Source: Liolophura sinensis
Taxonomy: Eukaryota; Mollusca; Polyplacophora; Chitonida; Chitonidae
DNA length: 64,000 nucleotides
Reading direction: 5' to 3'
Assembly: GCF_032854445.1 (NCBI RefSeq)
Contig: NW_027017995.1
Location: 62,001-126,000 of the forward strand
Part shown: piece after piece, positions 49,524 to 62,171 of the stretch
Layout of the letters: each line of letters opens with the position of its first letter
Position numbering within the stretch: position 1 is the first letter of the stretch
The notes under the pieces: model-generated
Seen by the model: the letters and a program-made list of their open reading frames with translations, nothing else
Databases searched by the model: none
Told to the model about the DNA's origin: nothing
Program-made: the position numbers and the translations under genes

Positions 49524-51721
49524 AAAACCACACCATTTGTATATAAAAAAAACACAAGGTACTTGATACAATCCGCTGTGAAAAGTACAATTGAACACTG
49601 ACCCACATCAATAAGATGCCAAAGGATGCGCAATTGGCTAGGCATCTCCAGCTGTTGAAAAATTGCAAATTTCCTTGGTTTCCATGGAGTAAGAGCCGTT
49701 GCTGGGCACGTGATCTTGACATCATTGATTATTCATTTGTGGCTACAGCCAAAAGTATTGGTCGGAGAGCAGCGCGGTTTGCACCATTCGATTTCTCGTC
49801 ACAAATACGTCGGATTAGCCTCTTACTAGCAGCATTGGAACAGTTTTTCTACTTTTGGATTTTTGCCTGGTCTTTTTGCGAATTGAAATCGGCTACATTA
49901 ACTATGTACAATCGCGACTGGTCATTACTATATTCAGCATTTCATTATAAGTTATGTGCCCTTCGGTAGCCCAGACGACGTCAAATCTTTGGGCCAAGCC
50001 CATTTAACTCACCCAGCAAATGTCTTACTTCTAAGTCGAAGACAAACTCAATGTCTTTATCTACATGTAGAAAAACCACACCATTTGTTTATAAAAAAAC
50101 ACAAGGTACTTGATACAGTCCGCTGTAAAAAGTACAATTGAACACTGACCCACATCAATAAGGTGCCAAAAGATGCGCAATTGGGCCAGGCATCTCCAGC
50201 TGTTGAAAAATTGCAAATTTCTATGGTTTCCATGGATAAAAGAGCCGTTGCTGGGCACGTGATCTTGACATCATTGATTATTCATTTGTGGCTACAGCCA
50301 AAAGTATTGGTCGGAGAGCAGCGCGGTTTGCACCATTCGATTTCTCGTCACAAAATACGTCAGATTAGCCTCTTACCAGCAGCATTGGAACAGTTTTTCC
50401 ACTTTTGGATTTTTGCCTGGTCTTTTTGCTAATTGAAATCGGCTACATTAACTATGTACAATCGCGACTGGTCATTACTATATTCAGCATTTCATTATAA
50501 GTTATGTGCCCTTCGGTAGCCCAGACGACGTCAAATCTTTGGGCCAAGCCCATTTAACTCACCCAGCAAATGTCTTACCCCTAAGTCGAAGACAAACTCA
50601 ATGTGTTTATCTACATGTAGAAAAACCACACCATTTGTTTATAAAAAAACACAAGGTACTTGATACAGTCTGCTGTGAAAAGTACAATTGAACACTGACC
50701 CACATCAATAAGGTGCCAAAAGATGCGCAATGGGGCCAGGCATCTCCAGCTGTTGAAAAATTGCAAATTTCTATGGTTTCCATGGATAAAAGAGCCGTTG
50801 CTGGGCACGTGATCTTGACATCATTGATTATTCATTTGTGGCTACAGCCAAAAGTATTGGTCGGAGAGCAATGCGGTTTGCACCATTCGATTTCTCGTCA
50901 CAAAATACGTCGGATTAGCCTCTTTCAAGCAGCATTGGAACAGTTTTTCTACTTTTGGATTTTTGCCTGGTCTTTTTGCGAATTGAAATCGGCTACATTA
51001 ACTATGTACAATCGCGACTGGTCATTACTATATTCAACTTTTCATTATAAGTTATGTGCCCTTCGGTAGCCCAGACGACGTCAAATCTTTGGGCCAAGCC
51101 CATTTAACTCACCCAGCAAATGTCTTACTTCTAAGTCGAAGACAAACTCAATGTCTTTATCTACATGTAGAAAAACCACACCATTTGTATATAAAAAAAA
51201 CACAAGGTACTTGATACAATCCGCTGTGAAAAGTACAATTGAACACTGACCCACATCAATAAGGTGCCAAAGGATGCGCAATTGGGCCAGGCATCTCCAG
51301 CTGTTGAAAAATTGCAAATTTCCTTGGTTTCCATGGAGTAAGAGCCGTTGCTGGGCACGTGATCTTGACATCATTGATTATTCATTTGTGGCTACAGCCA
51401 AAAGTATTGGTCGGAGAGCAGCGCGGTTTGCACCATTCGATTTCTCGTCACAAAATACGTCGGATTAGCCTCTTACTAGCAGCATTGGAACAGTTTTTCT
51501 ACTTTTGGATTTTTGCCTGGTCTTTTTGCGAATTGAAATCGGCTACATTAACTATGTACAATCGCGACTGGTCATTACTATATTCAACTTTTCATTATAA
51601 GTTATGTGCCCTTCGGTAGCCCAGACGACGTCAAATCTTTGGGCCAAGCCCATTTAACTCACCCAGCAAATGTCTTACTTCTAAGTCGAAGACAAACTCA
51701 ATGTCTTTATCTACATGTAGA
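49524..51721. repeat. Monomers 91-94
   Basis: Monomers 91, 92 and 94 share GAGCAGCGCGG in place of GAGCAACGCGG; 91 and 94 also share TTACTAGCAG. Monomer 91 has ATAAGATGCC, a lost base in CAATTGGCTAGG, and CACAAATACG. Monomer 92 is class II with CAGTCCG, GGATAAAAG and GTCAGATTAG. Monomer 93 has TTACCCCTAAG, AATGTGTTTATC, GCAATGGGG, CAATGCGG and CTTTCAAGC. Monomer 94 repeats the 91 type about 1650 bp on, suggesting a three-monomer spacing here too. Confidence 0.82.
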
Positions 51722-53370
51722 AAAACCACACCATTTGTTTATAAAAAAACACAAAGTACTTGATACAGTCTGCTGTAAAAAGTACAATTGAACACTGACC
51801 CACATCAATAAGGTGCCAAAAGATGCGCAATTGGGCCAGGCATCTCCAGCTGTTGAAAAATTGCAAATTTCTATGGTTTCCATGGATTAAGAGCCGTTGC
51901 TGGGCACGTGATCTTGACATCATTGATTATTCATTTGTGGCTACAGCCAAAAGTATTGGTCGGAGAGCAACGCGGTTTGCACCATTCGATTTCTCGTCAC
52001 AAAATACGTCGGATTAGCCTCTTACCAGCAGCATTGGAACAGTTTTTCTACTTTTGGATTTTTGCCTGGTCTTTTTGCGAATTGAAATCGGCTACATTAA
52101 CTATGTACAATCGCGACTGGTCATTACTATATTCAACATTTCATTATAAGTTATGTGCCCTTCGGTAGCCCAGACGACGTCAAATCTTTGGGCCAAGCCC
52201 ATTTAACTCACCCAGCAAATGTCTTACTTCTAAGTCGAAGAAAAACTCAATGTCTTTATCTACATGTAGAAAAACCACACCATTTGTATATCAAAAAAAC
52301 AAAAGGTACTTGATACAATCCGCTGTAAAAAGTACAATTGAACACTGACCCACATCAATAAGGTGCCAAAGGATGCGCAATTGGGCCAGGCATCTCCAGC
52401 TGTTGAAAAATTGCAAATTTCCTAGGTTTCCATGGAGTAAGAGCCGTTGCTGGGCACGTGATCTTGACATCATTGATTATTCATTTGTGGCTACAGCCAA
52501 AAGTATTGGTCGGAGAGCAACGCGGTTTGCACCATTCGATTTCTCGTCACAAAATACGTCGGATTAGCCTCTTACCAGCAGCATTGGAACAGTTTTTCTA
52601 CTTTTGGATTTTTGCCTGTTCTTTTTGCGAATTGAAATCGGCTACATTAACTATGTACAATCGCCACTGGTCATTACTATATTCAACTTTTCATTATAAG
52701 TTATGTGCCCTTCGGTAGCCCAGACGACGTCAAATCTTTGGGCCAAGCCCATTTAACTCACCCAGCAAATATCTTACTTCTAAGTCGAAGACAATCTCAA
52801 TGTCTTTATCTACATGTAGAAAAACCACACCATTTGTATATAAAAAAAGCAAAAGGTACTTGATACAATCCGCTGTAAAAAGTACAATTGAACACTGACC
52901 CACATCAATAAGGTGCCAAAGGATGCGCAATTGGGACAGACATCTCCAGCTGTTGAAAAATTGCAAATTTCTTTGGTTTCCATGGAGTAAGAGCTGTTGC
53001 TGGGCACGTGATCTTGACATCATTGATTATTCATTTGTGGCTCCAACCAAATGTATTGGTCGGAGAGCAACGCGGTTTGCACCATTCGATTTCTCGTCAC
53101 AAAATACGTCGGATTAGCCTCTTACCAGCAGCATTGGAACAGTTTTTCTACTTTTGGATTTTTGCCTGGTCTTTTTGCGAATTGAAATCGGCTACATTAA
53201 CTATGTACAATCGCGACTGGTCATTACTATATTCAACTTTTCATTATAAGTTATGTGCCCTTCGGTAGCCCAGACGACGTCAAATCTTTGGGCCAAGCCC
53301 ATTTAACTCACCCAGCAAATGTCTTACTTCTAAGTCGAAGACAAACTCAATGTCTTTATCTACATGTAGA
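51722..53370. repeat. Three-monomer HOR, copy C (monomers 95-97)
   Basis: Monomer 95 has CACAAAGTAC and TTCAACATTTC. Monomer 96 has TATATCAAAAAAAC, TTCCTAGG, CCTGTTC and TCGCCACTGG. Monomer 97 has AAAAAGCAAAAGG, GGGACAGAC, TTCTTTGG, AGAGCTGTTG and CTCCAACCAAATG. It lacks the TTTGCGCCATTC and CAGAAGACG of copies A and B, so it split from them earlier or lost those changes. Confidence 0.88.
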
Positions 53371-55571
53371 AAAACCACACCATTTGTATATAAAAAAACA
53401 AAAGGTACTTGATACAATCCGCTGTAAAAAGTACAATTGAACACTGACCCACATCAATAAGGTGCCAAAGGATGCGCAATTGGGCCAGGCATCTCCAGGT
53501 GTTGAAAAATTGCAAATTTCCTTGGTTTCCATGGAGTAAGAGCCGTTGCTGGGCACGTGATCTTGACATCATTGATTATTCATTTGTGGCTACAGCCAAA
53601 AGTATTGGTCGGAGAGCAACGCGGTTTGCACCATTCGATTTCTCGTCACAAAATACGTCGGATTAGCCTCTTACCAGCAGCATTGGAACAGTTTTTCTAC
53701 TTTTGGATTTTTGCCTGGTCATTTTGCGAATTGAAATCGGCTACATTAACTATGTACAATCGCGACTGGTCATTACTATATTCAACTTTTCATTATAAGT
53801 TATGTGCCCTTCGGTAGCCCAGACGACGTCAAATCTTTGGGCCAAGCCCATTTAACTCACCCAGCAAATGTCTTACTTCTAAGTCGAAGACAAACTCAAT
53901 GTCTTTATCTACATGTAGAAAAACCACACCATTTGTATATAAAAAAAACACAAGGTACTTGATACAATCCGCTGTGAAAAGTACAATTGAACACTGACCC
54001 ACATCAATAAGGTGCCAAAGGATGCGCAATTGGGCCAGGCATCTCCAGCTGTTGAAAATTTGCAAATTTCCTTGGTTTCCATGGAGTAAGAGCCGTTGCT
54101 GGGCACGTGATCTTGACATCATTTATTATTCATTTGTGGCTACAGCCAAAAGTATTGGTCGGAAAGCAACGCGGTTTGCACCATTCGATTTCTCGTCACA
54201 AAATACGTCGGATTATCCTCTTACTAGCAGCATTGGAACAGTTTTTCCACTTTTGGATTTTTGCCTGGTCTTTTTGCTAATTGAAATCGGCTACATTAAC
54301 TATGTACAATCGCGACTGGTCATTACTATATTCAGCATTTCATTATAAGTTATGTGCCCTTCGGTAGCCCAGACGACGTCAAATCTTTGGGCCAAGCCCA
54401 TTTAACTCACCCAGCAAATGTCTTACTCCTAAGTCGAAGACAAACTCAATGTCTTTATCTACATGTAGAAAAACCACACCATTTGTTTATAAAAAAACAC
54501 AAGGTACTTGATACAGTCTGCTGTAAAAAGTACAATTGAACACTGACCCACATCAATAAGGTGCCAAAAGATGCGCAATTGGGCCAGGCATCTCCAGCTG
54601 TTGAAAAATTGCAAATTTCTATGGTTTCCATGGATAAAAAAGCCGTTGCTGGGCACGTGATCTTGACATCATTGATTATTCATTTGTGGCTACAGCCAAA
54701 AGTATTGGTCGGAGAGCAACGCGGTTTGCACCATTCGATTTCTCGTCACAAAATACGTCGGATTAGCCTCTTACCAGCAGCATTGGAACAGTTTTTCTAC
54801 TTTTGGATTTTTGCCTGGTCTTTTTGCGAATTGAAATCGGCTACATTAACTATGTACAATCGCGACTGGTCATTACTATATTCAACTTTTCATTATAAGT
54901 TATGTGCCCTTCGGTAGCCCAGACGACGTCAAATCTTTGGGCCAAGCCCATTTAACTCACCCAGCAAATGTCTTACTTCTAAGTCGAAGAAAAACTCAAT
55001 GTCTTTATCTACATGTAGAAAAACCACACCATTTGTATATCAAAAAAAAACAAAAGGTACTTGATACAATCCGCTGTAAAAAGTACAATTGAACACTGAC
55101 CCACATCAATAAGGTGCCAAAGGATGCGCAATTGGGCCAGGCATCTCCAGCTGTTCAAAAATTGCAAATTTCCTTGGTTTCCGTGGAGTAAGAGCCGTTG
55201 CTGGGCACGTGATCTTGACATCATTGATTATTCATTTGTGGCTACAGCCAAAAGTATTGGTCGGAGAGCAACGCGGTTTGCACCATTCGATTTCTCGTCA
55301 CAAAATACGTCGGATTAGCCTCTTGCCAGCAGCATTGGAATAGTTTTCCCACTTTTGGATTTTTGCCTGTTTTTTTTGCGAATTGAAATCGGCTACATTA
55401 ACTATGTACAATCGCGACTGGTCATTACTATATTCAACTTTTCATTATAAGTTATGTGCCCTTCGGTAGCCCAGACGACGTCAAATCTTTGGGCCAAGCC
55501 CATTTAACTCACCCAGCAAATGTCTTACCTCTAAGTCGAAGACAAACTCAATGTCTTTATCTACATGTAGA
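53371..55571. repeat. Monomers 98-101
   Basis: Monomer 98 has CCAGGTGTTG in a class I context and GGTCATTTTGCG. Monomer 99 has GAAAATTTGC, CATTTATTATTC, GGAAAGCAACG and GATTATCCTCTTACTAGC, and ends TTCAGCATTTC. Monomer 100 is class II with GGATAAAAAAGC. Monomer 101 has GCTGTTCAAAAATTG, TTCCGTGGAG, GGAATAGTTTTCCC and a run of eight T in CTGTTTTTTTTGCG. Private changes are denser here than in neighbouring blocks. Confidence 0.82.
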
Positions 55572-57220
55572 AAAACCACACCATTTGTTTATAAAAAAAC
55601 ACAAGGTACTTGATACAGTCTGCTGTAAAAAGTACAATTGAACACTGACCCACATCAATAAGGTGCCAAAAGATGCGCAATTGTGCCAGGCATCTCCAGC
55701 TGTTGAAAAATTGCAAATTTCTATGGTTTCCATGGAGTAAGAGCCGTTGCTGGGCACGTGATCTTGACATCATTGATTATTCATTTGTGGCTACAGCCAA
55801 AAGTATTGGTCGGAGAGCAACGCGGTTTGCACCATTCGATTTCTCGTCACAAAATACGTCGGATTAGCCTCTTACCAGCAGCATTGGAACAGTTTTTCTA
55901 CTTTTGGATTTTTGCCTGGTCTTTTTGCGAATTGAAATCGGCTACATTAACTATGTACAATCGCGACTGGTCATTACTATATTCAACATTTCATTATAAG
56001 TTATGTGCCCTTCGGTAGCCCAGACGACGTCAAATCTTTGGGCCAAGCCCATTTAACTCACCCAGCAAATGTCTTACTTCTAAGTCGAAGAAAAACTCAA
56101 TGTCTTTATCTACATGTAGAAAAACCACACCATTTGTATATCAAAAAAACAAAAGGTACTTGATACAATCCGCTGTAAAAAGTACAATTGAACACTGACC
56201 CACATCAATAAGGTGCCAATGGATGCGCAATTGGGCCAGGCATCTCCAGCTGTTGAAAAATTGCAAATTTCCTTGGTTTCCATGGAGTAAGAGCCGTTGC
56301 TGGGCACGTGATCTTGACATCATTGATTATTCATTTGTGGCTACAGCCAAAAGTATTGGTCGGAGAGCAACGCGGTTTGCACCATTCGATTTCTCGTCAC
56401 AAAATACGTCGGATTAGCCTCTTACAAGCAGCATTGGAACAGTTTTTCTACTTTTGGATTTTTGCCTGGTCTTTTTGCGAATTGAAATCGGCTACATTAA
56501 CTATGTACAATCGCCACTGGTCATTACTATATTCAACTTTTCATTATAAGTTATGTGCCCTTCGGTAGCCCAGACGACGTCAAATCTTTGGGCCAAGCCC
56601 ATTTAACTCACCCAGCAAATGTCTTACTTCTAAGTCGAAGACAATCTCAATGTCTTTATCTACATGTAGAAAAACCACACCATTTGTATATAAAAAAAGC
56701 AAAAGGTACTTGATACAATCCGCTGTAAAAAGTACAATTGAACACTGACCCACATCAATAAGGTGCCAAAGGATGCGCAATTTTGACAGACATCTCCAGC
56801 TGTTGAAAAATTGCAAATTTCCTTGGTTTCCATGGAGTAAGAGCTGTTGCTGGGCACGTCATCTTGACATCATTGATTATTCATTTGTGGCTACAACCAA
56901 AAGTATTGGTCGGAGAGCAACGCGGTTTGCACCATTCGATTTCTCGTCACAAAATACGTCGGATTAGCCTCTTACCAGCAGCATTGGAACAGTTTTTCTA
57001 CTGTTGGATTTTTGCCTGGTCTTTTTGCGAATTGAAATCGGCTACATTAACTATGTACAATCGCCACTGGTCATTACTATATTCAACTTTTCATTATAAG
57101 TTATGTGCCCTTCGGTAGCCCAGACGACGTCAAATCTTTGGGCCAAGCCCATTTAACTCACCCAGCAAATGTCTTACTTCTAAGTCGAAGACAATCTCAA
57201 TGTCTTTATCTACATGTAGA
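55572..57220. repeat. Three-monomer HOR, copy D (monomers 102-104)
   Basis: Monomer 102 is class II ending TTCAACATTTC and has CAATTGTGCC. Monomer 103 has TATATCAAAAAAAC, CCAATGGATG, TTACAAGC and TCGCCACTGG. Monomer 104 has AAAAAGCAAAAGG, CAATTTTGACAGAC, AGAGCTGTTG, CACGTCATC, CTACAACC, CTACTGTTGG and TCGCCACTGG. TCGCCACTGG links this copy with copy C and with monomer 29. Confidence 0.88.
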
Positions 57221-57770
57221 AAAACCACACCATTTGTATATAAAAAAAACACAAGGTACTTGATACAATCCGCTGTAAAAAGTACAATTGAACACTGACC
57301 CACATCAATAAGGTGACAAAGGATGCGCAATTGGGCCAGACATCTCCAGCTGTTGAAAAATTGCAAATTTCTATGGTTTCCATGGATTAAGAGCCGTTGC
57401 TGGGCACGTGATCTTGACATCATTGATTATTCATTTGTGGCTACAGCCAAAAGTATTGGTCGGAGATCAACGCGGTTTGCACCATTCGATTTCTCGTCAC
57501 AAAATACGTCGGATTAGCCTCTTACCAGCAGCATTGGAACAGTTTTTCTACTGTTGGATTTTGCCTGGTCTTTTTGCGAATTGAAATCGGCTACATTAAC
57601 TATGTACAATCGCGACTGGTCATTACTATATTCAACTTTTCATTATAAGTTATGTGCCCTTCGGTAGCCCAGACGACGTCAAATCTTTGGGCCAAGCCCA
57701 TTTAACTCACCCAGCAAATGTCTTACTTCTAAGTCGAAGACAAACTCAATGTCTTTATCTACATGTTAGA
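57221..57770. repeat. Monomer 105, class I/II intermediate
   Basis: Left end class I (TATATAAAA, CAATCCG, GGATG), then class II (TTCTATGG, GGATTAAG) after GGGCCAGACATC. Private changes are GGTGACAAAGG, GGAGATCAACG, and one T lost in GGATTTTGCC. CTACTGTTGG is shared with its left neighbour 104 and with monomer 110. Confidence 0.8.
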
Positions 57771-60521
57771 AAAACCACACCATTTGTATATCAAAAAAAA
57801 CAAAAGGTACTTGATACAATCCGCTGTAAAAAGTACAATTAAACACTGACCCACATCAATAAGGTTCCAAAGGATGCGCAATTGGGCCAGACATCTCCAG
57901 CTGTTGAATAATTGCAAATTTCCTTGGTTTCCATGGAGTAAGAGCCGTTGCTGGGCACGTGATCTTGACATCATTGATTATTCATTTGTGGCTACAGCCA
58001 AAAGTATTGGTCGGAGAGCAACGCGGTTTGCACCATTCGATTTCTCGTCACAAAATACGTCGGATTAGCCTCTTACCAGCAGCATTGGAACAGTTTTTCT
58101 ACTTTTGGATTTTTGCCTGGTCTTTTTGCGAATTGAAATCGGCTACATTAACTATGTACAATCGCGACTGGTAATTACTATATTCAACATTTCATTATAA
58201 GTTATGTGCCCTTCGGTAGCCCAGACGACGTCAAATCTTTGGGCCAAGCCCATTTAACTCACCCAGCAAATGTCTTACTTCTAAGTCGAAGACAAACTCA
58301 ATGTCTTTATCTACATGTAGAAAAACCACACCATTTGTTTATAAAAAAAACACAAGGTACTTGATACAGTCTGCTGTAAAAAGTACAATTGAACACTGAC
58401 CCACATCAATAAGGTGCCAAAAGATGCGCAATTGGGCCAGGCATCTCCAGCTGTTGAAAAATTGCAAATTTCTATGGTTTCCATGGATTAAGAGCCGTTG
58501 CTGGGCACGTGATCTTGACATCATTGATTGCTCATTTGTGGCTACAGCCAAAAGTATTGGTCGGAGAGCAACGCGGTTTGCACCATTCGATTTCTCGTCA
58601 CAAAATACGTCGGATTAGCCTCTTACCAGCAGCATTGGAACAGTTTTACTACTTTTGGATTTTTGCCTGGTCTTTTTGCGAATTGAAATCGGCTACATTA
58701 ACTATGTACAATCGCGACTGGTCATTACTATATTCAACTTTTCATTAGAAGTTATGTGCCCTTCGGTAGCCCAGACGACGTCAAATCTTTGGGCCAAGCC
58801 CATTTAACTCACCCAGCAAATTTCTTACTTCTAAGTCGAAGAAAAACTCAATGTCTTTATCTACATGTAGAAAAAACCACACCATTTGTATATCAAAAAA
58901 ACAAAAGGTACTTGATACAATCCGCTGTAAAAAGTACAATTGAACACTGACCCACATCAATAAGGTGCCAAAGGATGCGCAATTGGGCCAAGCATCTCCA
59001 GCTGTTGAAAAATTGCAAATTTCCTTGGTTTCCATGGAGTAAGAGCCGTTGCTGGGCACGTGATCTTGACATCATTGATTATTCATTTGTGGCTACAGCC
59101 AAAAGTATTGGTCGGAGAGCAACGCGGTTTGCACCATTCGATTTCTCGTCACAAAATACGTCGGATTAGCCTCTTACCAGCAGCATTGGAACAGTTTTTC
59201 TACTTTTGGATTTTTGCCTGTTCTTTTTGCGAATTGAAATCGGCTACATTAACTATGTACAATCGCGACTGGTCATTACTATATTCAACTTTTCATTATA
59301 AGTTATGTGCCCTTCGGTAGCCCAGACGACGTGAAATCTTTGGGCCAAGCCCATTTAACTCACCCAGCAAATGTCTTACTTCTAAGTCGAAGACAAACTC
59401 AATGTCTTTATCTACATGTAGAAAAACCACACCATTTGTATATAAAAAAAACACAAGGTACTTGATACAATCCGCTGTGAAAAGTACAATTGAACACTGA
59501 CCCACATCAATAAGGTGCCAAAGGATGCGCAATTGGGCCAGGCATCTCCAGCTGTTGAAAAATTGCAAATTTCCTTGGTTTCCATGGAGTAAGAGCCGTT
59601 GCTGGGCACGTGATCTTGACATCATTGATTATTCATTTGTGGCTACAGCCAAAAGTATTGGTCGGAGAGCAACGCGGTTTGCACCATTCGATTTCTCGTC
59701 ACAAAATACGTCGGATTAGCCTCCTACCAGCAGCATTGGAACAGTTTTTCTACTTTTGGATTTTTGCCTGTTCTTTTTGCGAATTGAAATCGGCTACATT
59801 AACTATGTACAATCGCGACTGGTCATTACTATATTCAACTTTTCATTAAAAGTTATGTGCCCTTCGGTAGCCCAGACGACGTGAAATCTTTGGGCCAAGC
59901 CCATTTAACTCACCCAGCAAATGTCTTACTTCTAAGTCGAAGAAAAACTCAATGTCTTTATCTACATGTAGAAAAACCACACCATTTGTTTATAAAAAAA
60001 CACAAGGTACTTGATACAGTCTGCTGTAAAAAGTACAATTGAACACTGACCCACATCAATAAGGTGCCAAAAGATGCGCAATTGGGCCAGGCATCTCCAG
60101 CTGTTGAAAAATTGCAAATTTCTATGGTTTCCATGGATTAAGAGCCGTTGCTGGGCACGTGATCTTGACATCATTGATTATTCATTTGTGGCTACAGCCA
60201 AAAGTATTGGTCGGAGAGCAACGCGGTTTGCACCATTCGATTTCTCGTCACAAAATACGTCGGATTAGCCTCTTACCAGCAGCATTGGAACAGTTTTTCT
60301 ACTGTTGGATTTTTGCCTGTTCTTTTTGCGAATTGAAATGGGCTACATTAACTATGTACAATCGCGACTGGTCATTACTATATTCAACTTTTCATTATAA
60401 GTTATGTGCCCTTCGGTAGCCCAGACGACGTCAAATCTTTGGGCCAAGCCCATTTAACTCACCCAGCAAATGTCTTACTTCTAAGTCGAAGAAAATCTCA
60501 ATGTCTTTATCTACATGTAGA
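57771..60521. repeat. Five-monomer HOR, copy 1 (monomers 106-110)
   Basis: Monomer 106 has AATTAAACACTG, AAGGTTCCAAAGG and GTTGAATAATTGC. Monomer 107 has GATTGCTCATTTG and CATTAGAAGTT. Monomer 108 has CAAATTTCTTAC before it and a TATATCAAAAAAAC start. The first three recur at an offset of 2749-2751 bp. Monomers 109 and 110 carry CCTGTTC; GACGTGAAATC in place of GACGTCAAATC lies at the ends of 108 and 109 and recurs at the end of monomer 111. Confidence 0.85.
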
Positions 60522-62171
60522 AAAACCACACCATTTGTATATCAAAAAAAACAAAAGGTACTTGATACAATCCGCTGTAAAAAGTACAATTAAACACTGA
60601 CCCACATCAATAAGGTTCCAAAGGATGCGCAATTGGGCCAGACATCTCCAGCTGTTGAATAATTGCAAATTTCCTTGGTTTCCATGGAGTAAGAGCCGTT
60701 GCTGGGCACGTGATCTTGACATCATTGATTATTCATTTGTGGCTACAGCCAAAAGTATTGGTCGGAGAGCAACGCGGTTTGCACCATTCGATTTCTCGTC
60801 ACAAAATACGTCGGATTAGCCTCTTACCAGCAGCATTGGAACAGTTTTTCTACTTTTGGATTTTTGCCTGTTCTTTTTGCGAATTGAAATCGGCTACATT
60901 AACTATGTACAATCGCGACTGGTCATTACTATATTCAACTTTTCATTATAAGTTATGTGCCCTTCGGTAGCCCAGACGACGTGAAATCTTTGGGCCAAGC
61001 CCATTTAACTCACCCAGCAAATGTCTTACTTCTAAGTCGAAGACAAACTCAATGTCTTTATCTACATGTAGAAAAACCACACCATTTGTTTATAAAAAAA
61101 CACAAGGTACTTGATACAGTCTGCTGTAAAAAGTACAATTGAACACTGACCCACATCAATAAGGTGCCAAAAGATGCGCAATTGGGCCAGGCATCTCCAG
61201 CTGTTGAAAAATTGCAAATTTCTATGGTTTCCATGGATTAAGAGCCGTTGCTGGGCACGTGATCTTGACATCATTGATTGCTCATTTGTGGCTACAGCCA
61301 AAAGTATTGGTCGGAGAGCAACGCGGTTTGCACCATTCGATTTCTCGTCACAAAATACGTCGGATTAGCCTCTTACCAGCAGCATTGGAACAGTTTTTCT
61401 ACTTTTGGATTTTTGCCTGTTCTTTTTGCGAATTGAAATCGGCTACATTAACTATGTACAATCGCGACTGGTCATTACTATATTCAACTTTTCATTAGAA
61501 GTTATGTGCCCTTCGGTAGCCCAGACGACGTCAAATCTTTGGGCCAAGCCCATTTAACTCACCCAGCAAATGTCTTACTTCTAAGTCGAAGAAAAACTCA
61601 ATGTCTTTATCTACATGTAGAAAAACCACACCATTTGTATATCAAAAAAACAAAAGGTACTTGATACAATCCGCTGTAAAAAGTACAATTGAACACTGAC
61701 CCACATCAATAAGGTGCCAAAGGATGCGCAATTGGGCCAGGCATCTCCAGCTGTTGAAAAATTGCAAATTTCCTTGGTTTCCATGGAGTAAGAGCCGTTG
61801 CTGGGCACGTGATCTTGACATCATTGATTATTCATTTGTGGCTACAGCCAAAAGTATTGGTCGGAGAGCAACGCGGTTTGCACCATTCGATTTCTCGTCA
61901 CAAAATACGTCGGATTAGCCTCTTACCAGCAGCATTGGAACAGTTTTTCTACTTTTGGATTTTTGCCTGGTCTTTTTGCGAATTGAAATCGGCTACATTA
62001 ACTATGTACAATCGCGACTGGTAATTACTATATTCAACTTTTCATTATAAGTTATGTGCCCTTCGGTAGCCCAGACGACGTCAAATCTTTGGGCCAAGCC
62101 CATTTAACTCACCCAGCAAATGTCTTACTTCTAAGTCGAAGACAAACTCAATGTCTTTATCTACATGTAGA
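60522..62171. repeat. Five-monomer HOR, copy 2 (monomers 111-113)
   Basis: Keeps AATTAAACACTG, AAGGTTCCAAAGG and GTTGAATAATTGC (111), GATTGCTCATTTG and CATTAGAAGTT (112), and the TATATCAAAAAAAC unit (113). The parallel stops inside 113, whose right end gains GACTGGTAATTAC. That variant is otherwise seen in 106 (58167) and in the last few monomers. Confidence 0.85.

Noticed and set aside
50713-51069. 118-codon + frame in GGATAAAAG units (also 642, 6694, 54561)
   Set aside because: It is open only because GGATAAAAG replaces the stop-bearing GGATTAAG or GGAGTAAG. Presence depends on monomer class, not on conservation.
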